Assembly (NCBI RefSeq): GCF_002078875.1 | Contig: NC_034410.1 | Coordinates: forward strand, 39,979,532 to 40,043,531 | Source of the DNA: Numida meleagris | Lineage: Eukaryota > Chordata > Aves > Galliformes > Numididae | DNA: 64,000 bases | Direction: 5' to 3' | Shown: positions 46,874-60,367 of the stretch, piece after piece | How the letters are laid out: every line of letters begins with the position of its first letter | Position numbering within the stretch: position 1 is the stretch's first letter | Program-made: the position numbers and the translations under genes | Notes under the pieces: model-generated | What the model was told of the DNA's origin: nothing | Seen by the model: the letters and a program-made list of their open reading frames with translations, nothing else | The model's database searches: none

Positions 46874-49779
46874 GAAGATGTTAATTTCCTACCACAAGTC
46901 TTTTAAATAATCAAATCCATAGGCTGGTTACCAACTGTGACACAAAAAGGCAAGCTGTCCAAAAATTCTGGTTAGTTTTTGAGCTGAAGGAGTTCAAATT
47001 GCAATAAACATTACCAGACTAAAGCACCTCCAAACTGGCCATTGTGATCAATAGCTTCTCTGACATGTAGCTAGACACCGATTTGAAGATCTTAAAAGGA
47101 ACAAAGGGTCTTACTTAAACATTCTTTGTGTAAAGGAAAAATGCAAATACATGAGTCATGGCTTCAATTAACATCAAGTGCACTCTAAGGGCCAGATTCA
47201 TTCTGTCTGATTCATCATTTAAAGCTACATGTACTACTCTAGAATAATAACTAGGGATTCACTAGTACCATCATTCAACTTGCAGATTTCCTATGTTGCT
47301 TTAGTACATGAAAGCACTCTCAGCCCATGGCTGTCCTGGCAAGCAAAGATTTAGGGTTTATAAATGTATCAGGTGGCACACTGCTTCCCCAAACAGACAT
47401 CAAAAGAAAATTGGCCATGACAGATACTTGTTGAAACTGGTCCTGCTTAGAGTAACTGCGAATTTTTGAAAGATGCATAAAACAACGGCAAAAAAGCCAT
47501 AAATAGAAAAAGAATATGATCTACATAGAGAATTTTTCTCAGTTTGGAAAGATAACATGTAATATAGCTCTGATATAATAATTCCTTTGATGTTTCCCAG
47601 TAAGGTTTTGGCATGGAGAGGTGAGGACTCTGCATTGACATTGTTATTAGACTATTTCCTCTTAGCAGTGGACTAATGAAGTCAGGTTAATGGTTAATGA
47701 ACTTCAAAATATTACAAGCCCTAACATTTCTCTTTATCAGTTCCTGCTTCAGGTCCAATGATTTCATGCAACTGAACCAGAACAAATATTTCAGAAGAAA
47801 ATATCAAATCATTATTTCAAAAAAATGAGCATTTGTCAAGATCCAGCCACTGTTGTACATAATTGGTTTCCAGTGATGAATTATCTTCTTTGTTAGAAAT
47901 GGGTACTTTACATCTGGCATGATTTTGTGTATTTTCCAAATCCCAGTGTCCACCAATAAGGATAAATGCTAAAAAATTATCTTTGTGTTTTCTTTTTGTG
48001 TTCTTCTGAGTGTAAACAGAGATCTACAGCAGGAAAAGCAAGGGATGGAACAAAATAGATACTGGCACAGCCTGTATCATTTATTTATGTCTAGGGAACA
48101 AACTGAAGAGTAAAGGTTTACATCTCATTAAAGAAGTGAATGTGAAATCATTTGCAATAATCTTTTTCACTCAGAAAGGAAGAAAGATATTTTTCTGCTG
48201 TAAGCATCAAAGCAGAATTGCTGGAAAAACTCATTTTTGGTTTTATTTTGAACCAACAATTATACACTAAAATGGGACAATGCTGAACATAGCATTTGAG
48301 TACCAAGGAAGTGATACCAAGTAAAAAGTCAGAGACCCTCAACAAGGAAAGGGCTGAATCAGCCACAGGGGCAGATTTAAATAGATTTTGAGGCTGCTGG
48401 CGTCTTACGAGCTAAAACACATACTAAGAAATAATGTACTTAGGTGTTTTGTATCACATCACAGTAGATTTCAGAGCTATTTGGTCATATTATGTGTTTA
48501 TTTTAATGTACAGCAGAGACTACAATGAAGATATGCTTAAAACAGCTTATCTTCTAGAACCAAATATAAATGAAAATGTTTCCAGGTGCTCCATTAACAC
48601 TAAAAATGACCACTCTACTTTTTACCAACTTTAAAATTTGGGAGCATTATCTGTCTGGATTTAAACTCTTAAAAGCCAAAGACTTTTCTTAGAAGTGAAG
48701 GACATCCACAGAATAAGACCACGTTTGAGAAGAAGGATCAAGGGTGAGACAAAAACTAGCCAGTTCATTCTGGGCTGATGTTGTGAAGACAGGGAAGAGT
48801 GAATGCCTTGGAAACTTTCCTTTTGCTGAATGTCTTTTTACCCAACGACCGGCTAAATGGATTCCATCATTTCTTCATTAGCACTGCTGACAAAAAGGCT
48901 CAGCTTTGGGCCAGGGAACAGAGTTGTACATGGATGGTTGTGCTAATTTAGATCAGGGTGCCAAGCCAGGTTAATTATAAAAGTCATTGATTTTATCTCA
49001 GTCAGGCAAACTATTTCTAACAGACTCCAACAATCATATTTACTCTGCCAGACTCCTCACAGATTTCTCAAGCATTCACATGATAGGAAGACTGCAAGTA
49101 GTCACAATGAAATTTACTTTTAAACCAAACAGTTTCTCCCCCTCAACTCCTTTCCACCTTTCACCATTATTTACCCTGCTCAAACAGGCAGAATTTACAG
49201 CAATCTGTTTAAATAAACAGATCAATTCCTTTCTCTCCCCTTAGGAAAAGATGAGGTGGTATGTGCAATCCAAATTGTCTTCATTTTCCGAGAGCAGTAA
49301 AGCCAATCTACCTAGGCTTACATTACCTTTAAGAGGTCCTTTCTGCCACCTTTTGCATGGAAATTCTTATGCATCCTAAATTTTAATAACAGATGAGACC
49401 TGGACAGCAAGAAATTGTTTGTGGCTAAATTCTGCTAAGATCTCTGCTGCTAAGCAACCTGCCTTAAGCACAGTATGAATAAGGTGAGAGGCTCAAGTTC
49501 GTAGTTCAATAGGATATATTCTCTGTGAGCAAAATATGGTAACAGACTTGATCTTGCTCAACTCTGAGTTTCCCCTTACTCTGCCTATCTTCCTCTCTGT
49601 ACTTGCTCAGCTTTTTATCAGCTTTGAAATTCTGCAAGGATAAAGCACTTCCTGACACAGGCTGATGCCCTGACCAAATCAGATCTCATGGGAGAGGTTG
49701 ATTACTGCATGCACATAAGCCTGACAACCTACTGAATAGTCTGCCCCTCACCGCTGAAAATATACACTGCAAACTCCTG
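46874..49779. other. AT-rich non-coding stretch
   Basis: No gene, RNA or recognisable repeat supported. The stretch 48840-49000 is unique in appearance and ATTA-rich, but I have no firm basis for calling it regulatory. Confidence 0.4.
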
Positions 49780-49862
49780 GCAGGATGGGATAGGGAAGGC
49801 CAAATGGTTGGACTAGAAGATCTTAGTAGTCTTTCCCAACCTCAATGATTCTATGATTCTAT
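49780..49862 (+). mobile_element. CR1 LINE 3'-end fragment
   Basis: GGTTGGACTAGAAGATCTTA, TCCCAACCTCAATGATTC and TATGATTCTATGG are the last ~80 bp of a plus-strand CR1, including its tail repeat. Confidence 0.85.
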
Positions 49863-52187
49863 GGAATATACTAAGTGCAAATTGACTACTGGTAAAGCGC
49901 TCACGGGCCAAGGGACAAGTCATTTCATAGTAACTTCATGTTACAGGCCTGGATTCACCCCAGCTAACCTCAGGTGCTCAACTGAGGCATCTAATGCCCT
50001 TCAGCGGGCAGGGAGAGTCTCTGGAGGGAAATGAGCTGCTCTGCCACTAGCACGCATGCTTCAGCTGAGTGTCTCTGATGCAGGTGAGTGTGGGGCCCTT
50101 TATTCATAACTAATGGGCTGACAGCACTGCAGGGATTGTGCTGCAGTTCCCTGCAGCCTGATTCAGCGGTGACATGATGTCCTCTAACTCCTGTTAGCAG
50201 CAGTTGTTGAAGTGTCTGTTCGAATTGCTAGAATAACTAAGTACCCCGGATTCTACTGTATTAGGAAAAAAAAAACTGTTTGAATGAGAGTTTTCAGTTC
50301 GTATGCCTAATTTTCCAAAATTTTATTGTCCTGCAGCCATGGATAATTAGCAAAAAATAGATTACCTATCAAAGCTACCAAAACTCATCTTGCTTTGACA
50401 TTGGATCTAGATACATATTAAATAATGAATACACAACATGCAAACATATGTGGCCAAAATCTAATCCTTACTACTGTGCGGCAAAATTGATCAAGAAGGC
50501 TTTTGATCTAACTCAAAAATAATGCAAGCAGTGAACTGCATCTATGCATTTTAAGTAGGTTGAATGCATAATAACATAATTTTTTCTCATTATTTCTAAT
50601 ATGCACTACAGGTAAGTTGAGCACATTCAGAATATACTACTTTTTTTTTGCTTGATATCACAGAACATTTTCACATCATATTATGCTATTATTATGTTTG
50701 AAGTTTTACATAGGCTTCTGGGGGTTTTCTCCCACTTCCAAAAAAAATTTGGCCATGAAATATTCAGATATAAGACCACCAGCCACCCTTGCTAGAAAGC
50801 TGTGCCTGGTAGAATTCTATGTGAGGAGTGCTTCCTGAAGAACCATGCACAGAACACAGATGACAATGACCATAGTTTGCAAGACAAGAACAAGTGCAAG
50901 AAGTAACATACATAATAATCCTCTTAGTTTGAAGTTAAGACCAGTCACTGCTGCATCTTGGGTTCTGGAAAGTTTTATGAAGTCAAACAAAATACTTCCG
51001 GTCTATATCATTACAGGGTAGAGGGTTGGGGTTTTTTTACTACCAGATGGCTGTTGGTCCAGTTACACAAGCCTGGATATATGCTGACATCTAGTGGCCC
51101 TTTAAAGAATACTGTCCAAATGCTTATTAATTAACAAGAATAACCTCAGATTAAAAAAAAAAAAAAGAACAAGTATTCCCTCCTTCTCCTCCATTTTCCC
51201 CACAGTGCACTTAATAGTGGTTTTAGATAACCAAATTTCAATGATTATTCCCCTTTTCAATATGTGTTGAAGCTGATCTGAAGTACTCTTCCCACTGACA
51301 CCATGCTGAGTCCATTGGGAAAATCCACCTGAAGGCATTTCTTGACTGGCAATTACCATAATATTTAAGCAGAGACTGTAAGATTGAAAAAGAGATGGAT
51401 AGGAGTATAGTTCTGAATGTATGAAGCCACAGCATGATTCACATTACATCTGATTTCATCAGAGACCCCTAAAAGTATTTCCACTAAACTCAGATCAAAA
51501 TCTGGCCTTAAACCATTATTTACCTATTAATATAAGAAAATTGCAGGAATAGACTTTAAAGTATTAAAATAACTCTTTGATTTATACTTATTTAGTTTAC
51601 TATTAGATTTAAAATATCCAACTGTATTTTAGTCTTCAGTGAACATTTATGAGATGACAGCAAATACTTACTAGAAACCCACTTTCCACAGCATTTACTC
51701 CATTTCCACTTGGCATGTATTTCTGTTCCTTTGCAAAGCCATGCATGCAATACACCCCTACTAAGAATAACTAAGCTAGGAAGAAAACACCAGAGCTTTA
51801 GTCACTGATCCAGAAAGATTCAGTCAGAAAGAGGAAACAAAAAAACAGAAAATCAACCTCCTTTAGGAAGAACTGATTCAGGAGATCAAAAGTCCTAGTC
51901 TCTTGCTTAGGTTTCAGCTGATTTTAGATCTCTCATTACTGAAAAAGCTTTTATTATTTGAAAAATAATGTACCTGGAAGTCCTATATTGATGTGTCTGG
52001 TGTGGCTGGTCAGTGAACCTAGGTCTCCAATACAGCATATTCAAACCCAGAAAGAAAGGTCTGTACCACTTCCAAGGGGTCTCTGAGGCCAGCCTTTGCC
52101 TTCTATTGATTCTCAGAAGATAGAGAATAGTTCTTTGGTCTAAAGAAATGTGCTACTGCAGAATAACCTGCTATATTTAACATTTGT
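49863..52187. other. AT-rich non-coding stretch
   Basis: No supportable gene. Homopolymer A or T runs occur at about 50641-50649 and 51153-51166. Confidence 0.45.
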
Positions 52188-52505
52188 GTGGCCTCACGTT
52201 CAACACTGCTTGCCGATCTGGGCTCCACAATACCAAAAGGATATTAATGTCTTTGAGAGCATTCAGAGGAGGGCAACAAGCTGGTAAAAGCACTGGAAGG
52301 CATGTCCCACGAGGTGAGGCTGAGGACACTTGGGACACTCGTTTTGGAGAAGAGGAGGCTGAGAGATGACCTCGCTGCTCTGTAGCTCCCCAAAGAGGGG
52401 AAGCAGAGGGAGGTGCTGGCTCTGTTCCTGGTATTGATGGCAGGGTGGGAATGCAGAAAGCTGTACCAGGCAAGGCTCAAACTGGGCATTTCTTCACCAT
52501 GAGGA
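52188..52505 (+). mobile_element. diverged CR1 LINE ORF2 fragment
   Basis: The order of CR1 landmarks is kept: GATCTGGGCTCCACAATACC, TTCAGAGGAGGGCAACAAGC, GGAAGGCATGTCCCACGAGG and a GAGAAGAGGAGGCTGAG segment. It then runs into a GC-rich patch resembling the end of ORF2. There is no 3' tail, so it is truncated at both ends, and it carries small deletions. Confidence 0.8.
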
Positions 52506-55463
52506 TGAAGAATAGTTCATCACTTATTACCCTTGCATGATGTTTGAGGGGCACTGCCATTCAAGGGGCTGCTCAACTGCTACCCTATAATGCCTTATAA
52601 AGTGTCTTTACACAGAGTGGTTTTTTTTTTTTTCATTTTTTGCCTTGATGCAAGGCCTGTTCATGAGTTATTCGTTGTAGCAAAGCACAAAGCCATAATT
52701 TTCTTTTATTGAACCCACTCTGGGTAGCCAACACTGCAGAAATGCATATGGTCATCTTATTCTTATTCTTTGTGACAGGATGAATGCCACAACTGCTGAC
52801 AAAGACAGTAAAGCAGTCGTTTATAATAATGGGAGTATTGCTCAATTTAATATCTATGCTAACTGCACCTATTTAGGCATTTTGGACACAGCTTTCATAA
52901 GATCCTTCTCTGCTGATACTTTAGGATTTCACAATGTTAAGACAGGTTTGCATAGCATGTAAACTGGCATCCATGCATAATTTCTGTGCTTACAGCAAAT
53001 GAAATAGAACAATACCGTGCAGAAAAGGTTGTCTCTCAACTGAACTCTGACCACAGACAGTTTTTATTGTGCATATTTGAGATATTGCAGTTTAATAATT
53101 TGTCTATCTCTTCCCTTAGTTCACACTTCAATTTTCAGGGTCATCCACTTTGCAATCAAATTCCGGATCAGAATCCATGAGTTGAGTGAATAGCTACTTC
53201 TTTAACTAGTTGGTTGCCAATGGAATAGAGGAAATGGCTCAGAAAATGTGTCTTTAGAGAAATGCTAGGGCAGCATGATGCACAAGTACTTCCTTTGTTC
53301 TAGGCTAAGAGTAGCAGTGAATAATTCACAGCACCAAGTGGAATGCCCAGAGACATGCCCTGTGATGACCAGTGAGCTTGTGGAGAAAGAAAATGTGGTG
53401 TTGAGTACTAAACAGAAAGATCAAGTGTTATTTTATAAGCACCCTGTCTGATTCTGCCAAAGGACCCCCTTACACACTAACAGCTGAATCCAGAATGTGC
53501 TTCATTTCCTCAGAGAACTGAGTATCACTACAGCAACAGCACTTGAAGAATAATTCAAAGAAACAAAAAACACGGATGCAAGTTAAATCCCAGGGATTAC
53601 AGTAAGTGTTTAGAATAAGGGGAGATTTACCTACCATATTCAGTGTATTATATACAAGCAGCATGTGCTAAAGCCACATTTTGGTATTGCCTCTTCAGTC
53701 AGAGTAAATCATATAGCTTAAGCATTCATATCACCAGTTAATCTCTCTTGAATCAGATCTGCATATTAGTTGCCTGAAATAGGCTTAATATAGTCATAAA
53801 TGTACAATACATGAATATCATTTTTCATAAGTTAGGAAGTCGTGTTGCCTTTTCTCTCAATTTGTCTAAATGTTCAGATGTTAGAACTTAGCAGTTACAT
53901 TTTATCCATACCACATCTCTCAGTTACACCACCGGTCTGTCCATGGCATCTTCTGCTCGAGGCACCAAACTTGTGTAAAGCATAGCTATGGAATGTAGAA
54001 CTTATTGGATTTATTAGAGCTACATTTGGAATGACTGAAACTCAGCAAGAAGCCTATACAATATTTTCCACTTTGGAAAAGGCTCAGTGAGAAGAACCAG
54101 ACACATTGACCATCAGACCCTTTGTTTGCAGAACGGAGGGCAGGCCAGGAGCTTGCTGTGGGAGGGCCACAGAGCTTTGAAAGGGGACTGCATTGTGCTG
54201 AAATTACCCAAGCATTTTATTATGCTTCTATAGCACAGTTTGATCGCCTCATTTGCTACTAAGTAAGACCCCAAAAGTGACAAGAAGATAATTACCATGA
54301 CCTCCGCTTGTGGAAGTTGATGGAGAGAGAGTTGATAGCAGTACCATGAACTGTCCTCATGTTTCATTTGCTGATGTGCTGTAAACCTTTGACTTGCTGC
54401 CAGATTTTGAGGTTGCCTTATGAGATAATCCCTGCTAAATTCAGTCCATGTGCATCTTCCTGTCCTTTTGTTGGAGACAGGGGCACGATGCAGTTAGCTA
54501 AGAACAGAAACACAACAACACCATGGCTATGAATAATGAACCTGAATCAATTCCTGGATTTGCAAATGATAATACTATTTACTCTTGTATTTAATTTATA
54601 AAATACTTCTCCCCTGCTGGAAACTAAACCCCTGATTAGACCACCACCAATTCCCTTATACATTTCCTACTGGCTTTAATTGCCTATTCCCAACTTTTCA
54701 AGGATATTTTCCTTATGAAAAAAAAAAAAAAGGCAGAAATTCTGTATTCAATAACAAAGCAGTTACAGCTGCACTCAGGAAGGGTATGAGAGTTGACTTG
54801 CAATAATAACTTTAAAGATACTGTAAATGCTTTATTAATCCACACTGTTGACAGTTTTGAATGTCAAATTATCAACACTGCACTGAGCCATGAAACTATC
54901 CCATGAGGTACTAAGTCCACCTTGAGACAGCAGCGAAGGCAAAGCTTTGATCCTCAAGGCTGACTTGAGTAAATTGTTATTTTTGAACTCTTTAATCCCT
55001 CATGCATTTGTAACGCATAATTTTAGTAATGCATTTGACTTAAATTTCCCATTACTTTATAATTCAGTCCAACTTCTACTGCAAATAAAGTCAGAGCTCC
55101 CAGGGGCTCCAGACAGCAGAGCCAGTCCTGCTCTACTGCAATTATCCACTGAACTGATGAGAAGACAGAAATAGTATGTCATCAGGAATCTGAATTTTAC
55201 CTTCTTTGGGATGCTTTTTCCCACTTTTACTGGATTACAGCTTAGCATTTTCTGGAGATGAGGAGCACAAGGGCTGGGACCCAAGAGGTTTCAGTTCTTG
55301 CTCCCGCATCAGTTCAGAGATTTCAGTTTGACTCTTGCAGAGCAGTTTCAGAAGCCACAGTGAGCACAGCATGCCCCCATTGACATGCCCACCTCAGTTT
55401 AACTGCGAGAAGGTGACTGCAGATAACACACCCCACCGCACAACGCAGTGTTCAATTAGTAAT
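52506..55463. other. AT-rich non-coding stretch
   Basis: No gene supported. A T run at about 52621-52633 and an A run at about 54719-54732 are the only notable simple sequences. Confidence 0.45.
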
Positions 55464-55621
55464 TGAGAGCTTCTCCAAAAGTAATGCCTTCTGTTTTATT
55501 CCATGGGCCCATGGTGTCAGAAGCAGATATTGGTAGTATAGCAGTGGGGATCGAACTTGCCTTTGTATCTGTTGCAGTTTTCACAGAAATAAATAGGAGG
55601 CATTACTTTCAGAGTGACCTA
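55464..55621. mobile_element. internally deleted Galluhop-type mariner (MITE-like), about 158 bp
   Basis: The left end carries CTCCAAAAGTAATGCCTTC and the right end GAGGCATTACTTTCAGAG, an imperfect terminal inverted repeat of about 25-30 bp. The left half (CCATGGGCCCATGGTGTCAGAAGCAG) matches the 5' end of the longer mariner at 63603. The transposase is completely missing, so this is a non-autonomous deletion derivative. TA dinucleotides lie near both ends, as expected for mariner target sites, but I could not fix the exact boundary. Confidence 0.78.
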
Positions 55622-58600
55622 TGTACTAAGATGAGGATTTGTGCATTATTTATATTACTATTCAAGGTCATGAGGGGTGCTGTCCAGCCTCTCGACATAA
55701 TATTTGGCCCAGGCTTTCTCTTTGCTCCCATGTACTTTCTCTGTGGTCTGAATGAGTAAATAATATTTCTTTGATCTGAACTAAGCATAAAAGCCATCAC
55801 ATTATTCAAAATGCAGAAGTCACAACTCATCAAAATACCGTTTTATCAGCATGAAATTGAGGCTATAGGTGGTGTGCTCTTTGGTGTGGCAGAAGTCTTC
55901 AAGATGCAAAGCATCCCAGGATATGGTTGGAGGGTGGGGAAAAGAAACTTGGTCCTGACAACCCAAAACTGATCCAGGCTGTGAAACAAGTATTTACCAC
56001 GAGGGACAATCAGCAGGTCTGCAAGTTCATGCCCTCATCCTACTCTCTTCTGCAGTGCAGGCACACTCACAGAGCCCTACATACTGCTGCTCCAGTCTGC
56101 ACTGCACAGGTTCTCTGCCTTTACAGGATGTACCGGGCTGCCTCAGGCTGCCCCTCCCTGCAGACATACTTTTTGTGCAACCAAATGCAAACTCAGCTTC
56201 TGCCTGTAATGCAGTGATAATAACATTTACCCAATTACTTCCTATGAAGGTCACCTTGTCAACGCCAATACACCACTCATTTTGTTAATTTTTGTGCATG
56301 TGTGTGCCTATGAATATACATCCCAAATAAAAAGAATAGTCAGTTTTATACCACTTCAATTGCCAGCTGTACCTGTGAGTCAGGCAGTCACTAGCCAAGT
56401 GCTGTAAAACACACCCAGTCCTGAAACTGCCTCATCTATTAATTGTTAGTTCAAAAATCCAAGGCCAGCTGAGCCCCTCCTGGAAAAAATAATCAGCTCT
56501 TGAGTATTGCTGCAGCCTCCTGCTCTCTGCAGTTCCTGGAAGGACAGGTTCGAAAGGGAGCCAGGGAAGCTCAGCTGCAGGGTAACCCCCTCCTCCCCCC
56601 AGATTCTTCCCACAGAAAGCATCACCAGCAAAGCTGAAAGGAGCTGTACGTGACTGATCAGAAAACCTACGTACTTCTTGCTCAGCTGATCTAAATTGCT
56701 GCTGATTTTCATGGTGCTACTGTAACTCAAACATCATTCCAGCTGAAGGAAGCTTATTTTGTACAATATGCAGTGTCCTGGAAGAAAGCCTGTCACTACT
56801 GTCTGGAGCTTACATTGCTACCCGGAGTCAATAAATCTGTGAACTTGACAGTGTCTTTTGAAAACAAATTTCTCACTGCTCAGGAAAGTGTCACAAGCCT
56901 AGTATGAAAGGGATTGATAAAACAATCCATTGCTTTGTCTGTTCTGCTCTTTTCAACTCAAAGTCTTCAAAAACCCCCTTGCTGGAGAAAAGGAACTGAA
57001 GTAGGGATGATGCATTTCTGTTTGCCAGAGGTATATTCCACACATATGTGCTAGTGAACCTGGTTTTTAAACAGCATTAAAGAATATGTTTCACAGTCAG
57101 CTAAATGCTTCAGGTATTTTTCTAGCTATAAGGGAAGATATATGAAAATGTAAAGATAGGCAGAAGGAAAAACATCAAATTTGTCAGCATGAAGCATCAT
57201 CATTCATCAGCAAGCCCTCTCTCCATTCAATACTGCACACGTGGCTAAGGCAACAAGTGCACTCAGCCCAGGCAAAGGAAAGCAGGGAAAGCATTCTTCC
57301 ACCCACCCTGGAAAAACAGATGAATGATGGCTCTCTGGATTATGTCTAGCAAATATCATTACCTTACAACAAACTTGTTTACGTAAGCTGCAAAACATGA
57401 CAGCTTTCCCCACCACCACCACCAGTGAAAAAAAAACCTACAATAGATGGTTCCAGGCTACAATCCATGGCTCAGCTTTGACTGCTGAATTTTGCACGAT
57501 TCAGGGAGATGGAAATAGCAGACATCCTCCCATGCACAAAGCTCTTGGTGAGCAGTTTGTTGTGCTCGCTTTTATCTGCTTATGATGCTGTTCATCTCTT
57601 GGTCTACGTGGAAGAACATCATTTCTACCCACAGAACCCAGAAAGAGATGCACAGGTATAATAAGACATGCCAGATTTCATGGGCTATGTGTCAATTGGT
57701 CTTTCTGTCCTGCTGACATTAACTTTTCCTGCAGAAATGAATGCTAATAATTCTGACAGCAAGATCATTGTTGTACATTCCAGACCTTAATGCTTGGACA
57801 TCTGTAGTTTAGCAGCACCATGCAGAATAGCTTTGCAAAAGGGGGTTAACAGTATGACCCCCGAATCACATTTGTGTGGCTAAAAGAGTGAGGAATAAGA
57901 CAAGAATCAGAACTCTACAGGAGTCTGATGTGATAAATTTCCATATTGCTATTACTGGGGGGAAGAAAAAAAAAAAGAAAGAAAAAAGAAAGAAAAAAAA
58001 ACAGAAAGGAGAAGAAAATGCAGTGAAAGTATCCTTTCACAGTTAAAATGAGCCATAAAATAATTGCTAATGAAGTTCACATGCTATGAATACAGAACTA
58101 GCAACTGTAATTCCTGTAAGAGAATCAATTATGATCAGCATAATGGTAGCAATATATAAGTTGATATGACAAAATAAATTATCTTCAACAGTTCATTAAC
58201 ATTCAAACTAATATGTCATTAATTTGACTTCAGAAAATACTCTTGAAGCATTTGTAGGTATATAATTTCATGTTAGCTGGGTATTTTAAGTCCTTATCAT
58301 TGTACAATGAACACCTTACAACTTCCAAAGGAAGTTCAGTGGTTTTCATTTGTTTTTTTTTTCCTAGAACAGAAGAATAAGAAGATAATTAAAAATTGTC
58401 ATTTTTTTCTTGCTCTGAATATTTATAGTAGAGTTAAACATCACTGAGGCTTCCTGGTGTAATAATGTCAATCAAAACCCTGACTATTTTGCAAGAAAAA
58501 AATATGAAGCTACAGCTGCACAGCCAACACCTGTTGAAGCCAACAGAGAGAAACAAACATGGCTTTAAATTCTATTTTCACTTATAGATTCTCCAACAAA

Positions 58601-59941
58601 CAGAGCAAGGAACAAGCTCCATGGGACTCAGACAGGTTCATGCCATTTGTAAAAGGACACAGTAAAAGTTTCATCCTACTACTTTGTATGCAGAAAGAGA
58701 CGCCACAACTTGACATCCAAAGCAATGCCTAGAAACTGTAGGCAGCTGTAGGATTTGGGGGAAAACAGCTTATTACAAAAGGTGAAGAAGGGCTCTGTGC
58801 AACTACTGTAACAGTCAGACAAGCTACAGATACACCACCATGTGAAGTCCAACTGTAGGCACATGCTGAATAGAGAGAACTGAAGACAGGGACGATGTTT
58901 CTTCTGCTATTGGGTAAATGCCAATGCTGTCAATGACTACTAAAGAGAATTGAAGCAATAGAAAAGGTAGATTCCATCTCAGCATGACTACACTGAAGTG
59001 ACAACATTTCAAAATGAGAAGGTCTGAGAATGGGCAACAGGTGAAGAAACTGCATTTAATCAGAAGTTCCTTTCTCTCTCTCTCCTACTCAACTTTGCCT
59101 ATTCGAGATACTCTCCCAGCCTTTGTTCTTCACCATTCCTACTCATAACAATCCCTTCAATCTTTTTAAGTCCACAGAATCCAACCTGAGCTAAGAAATT
59201 AAGCACAAGCACTTTGGAGAACAAAGGACAAGTGGGAAGCCGATGACAAAGAACAGTTTGACTAATGGAAAGGAGGTGAGCATATCCTTCTAAAAATCCG
59301 TGTACTTCCCAGCATCCTCTTCACTTCAGACTGCTTCTAATGTCTGCTCTTTCCAGACAATAAATTATAGGCTCACTCTAAAGTGTTATCATTATCACAC
59401 CTATGAATCTGCTCAAATCTGCAGTAACTTCTGCAGTTTTTGTAGTATACTGCTTAGAAAACAAATGTAGTACTTCATGTTTCTTGGGAGATCAGAAAGA
59501 CTGGGTGAATAGGGATGTTTTCTGCATTAATATTTGGTCAGCTGAAGCTAAAAAACAGTACATGCAGAAAAATAATAATAAAATCCTAAAACACTGATTT
59601 CTGAATTTTAGACCATTAGAGAAAGGAGTATGGAATTATATATTTTCTCCACTGACTTGGTAAGTAGATATACAAATGGAACTATTCTTCCAGAATCGTC
59701 CCATAAATAAAATCAGACTCAGACGTCTTGACATGCCTTATTAATAATCAATAAGTAATTTAGTAATAATGCTTTCTGAGGTGTGTGAACTCTACAGTAG
59801 GTAACAAGATGATATCATTTTAAGCAGACTGAGCCTTTAATGATATTAATTCTGTTCTGTATTTGGAAGGCTCACAAGATAAGTTGCATATAAAAATGAA
59901 CTAGCCTCCACCTGTTCTGTATGTTTAATAAATAAATTTGA
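55622..59941. other. AT-rich non-coding stretch
   Basis: No gene supported. It contains an uninterrupted purine tract (G/A only) at 57957-58001. Confidence 0.45.
57957..58001. repeat. 45-bp polypurine tract
   Basis: All bases are A or G, mostly A with spaced G. Such tracts can take up triplex structure in vitro; no role is implied here. Confidence 0.9.
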
Positions 59942-60367
59942 GTTATTTGGTTAAATATCTTAATGTAACCATGCATGCAGTCAAAAATCAAAGTTAGGTT
60001 AGGGTTTGGATTATATTTACGGATTACAGTTAGGGTAAGGCAAAGTGAATACCTAATCCAACCCTAAAGGTAACCCTGAATCTAACCATAACTCTTATCC
60101 AAAATCTAACCCCAACTCTAAACCTTACCCTTAACCTAAACCAAACCGTATCCCTAACTCTAACCATAAATCTAACCCTAACTCTAACTGATCCTAACCC
60201 TAACCCAAACCCTAACCATAATTGTTGCTATCCCTAATCCTAACACTAGCTCTTACACTTAGCCTTACCCTAACTGTAATCTGTAAATATAATCCAAACC
60301 CTAACCCTAACCTAACTTATATTTTTTACTACATGCATGGTTACAGTAAGATATTTAACCAAATAAC
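59942..60367. repeat. telomere-like (CCCTAA) core inside a long inverted repeat
   Basis: The left arm (59942-60052) starts GTTATTTGGTTAAATATCTT and contains AACCATGCATG, GTTAGGGTTTGGATTATATT-like sequence and GGGTAAGGC. The right arm (about 60251-60367) is its reverse complement with few mismatches: GCCTTACCC, AATATAATCCAAACCC, CATGCATGGTTA, and ending AACCAAATAAC. The arms are about 110 bp. The ~200 bp between them are degenerate CCCTAA units (CCCTAA, TCTAACC, CCAAACC), all C-rich on the plus strand. Similarity stops sharply outside GTTATTTGG. This could be an interstitial telomeric repeat, a fold-back element, or both. Confidence 0.9.

Noticed and set aside
59942..60367. A CRISPR array or a simple satellite
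   Set aside because: The units are degenerate telomere-like repeats without regular spacers, and the organism is clearly a vertebrate.
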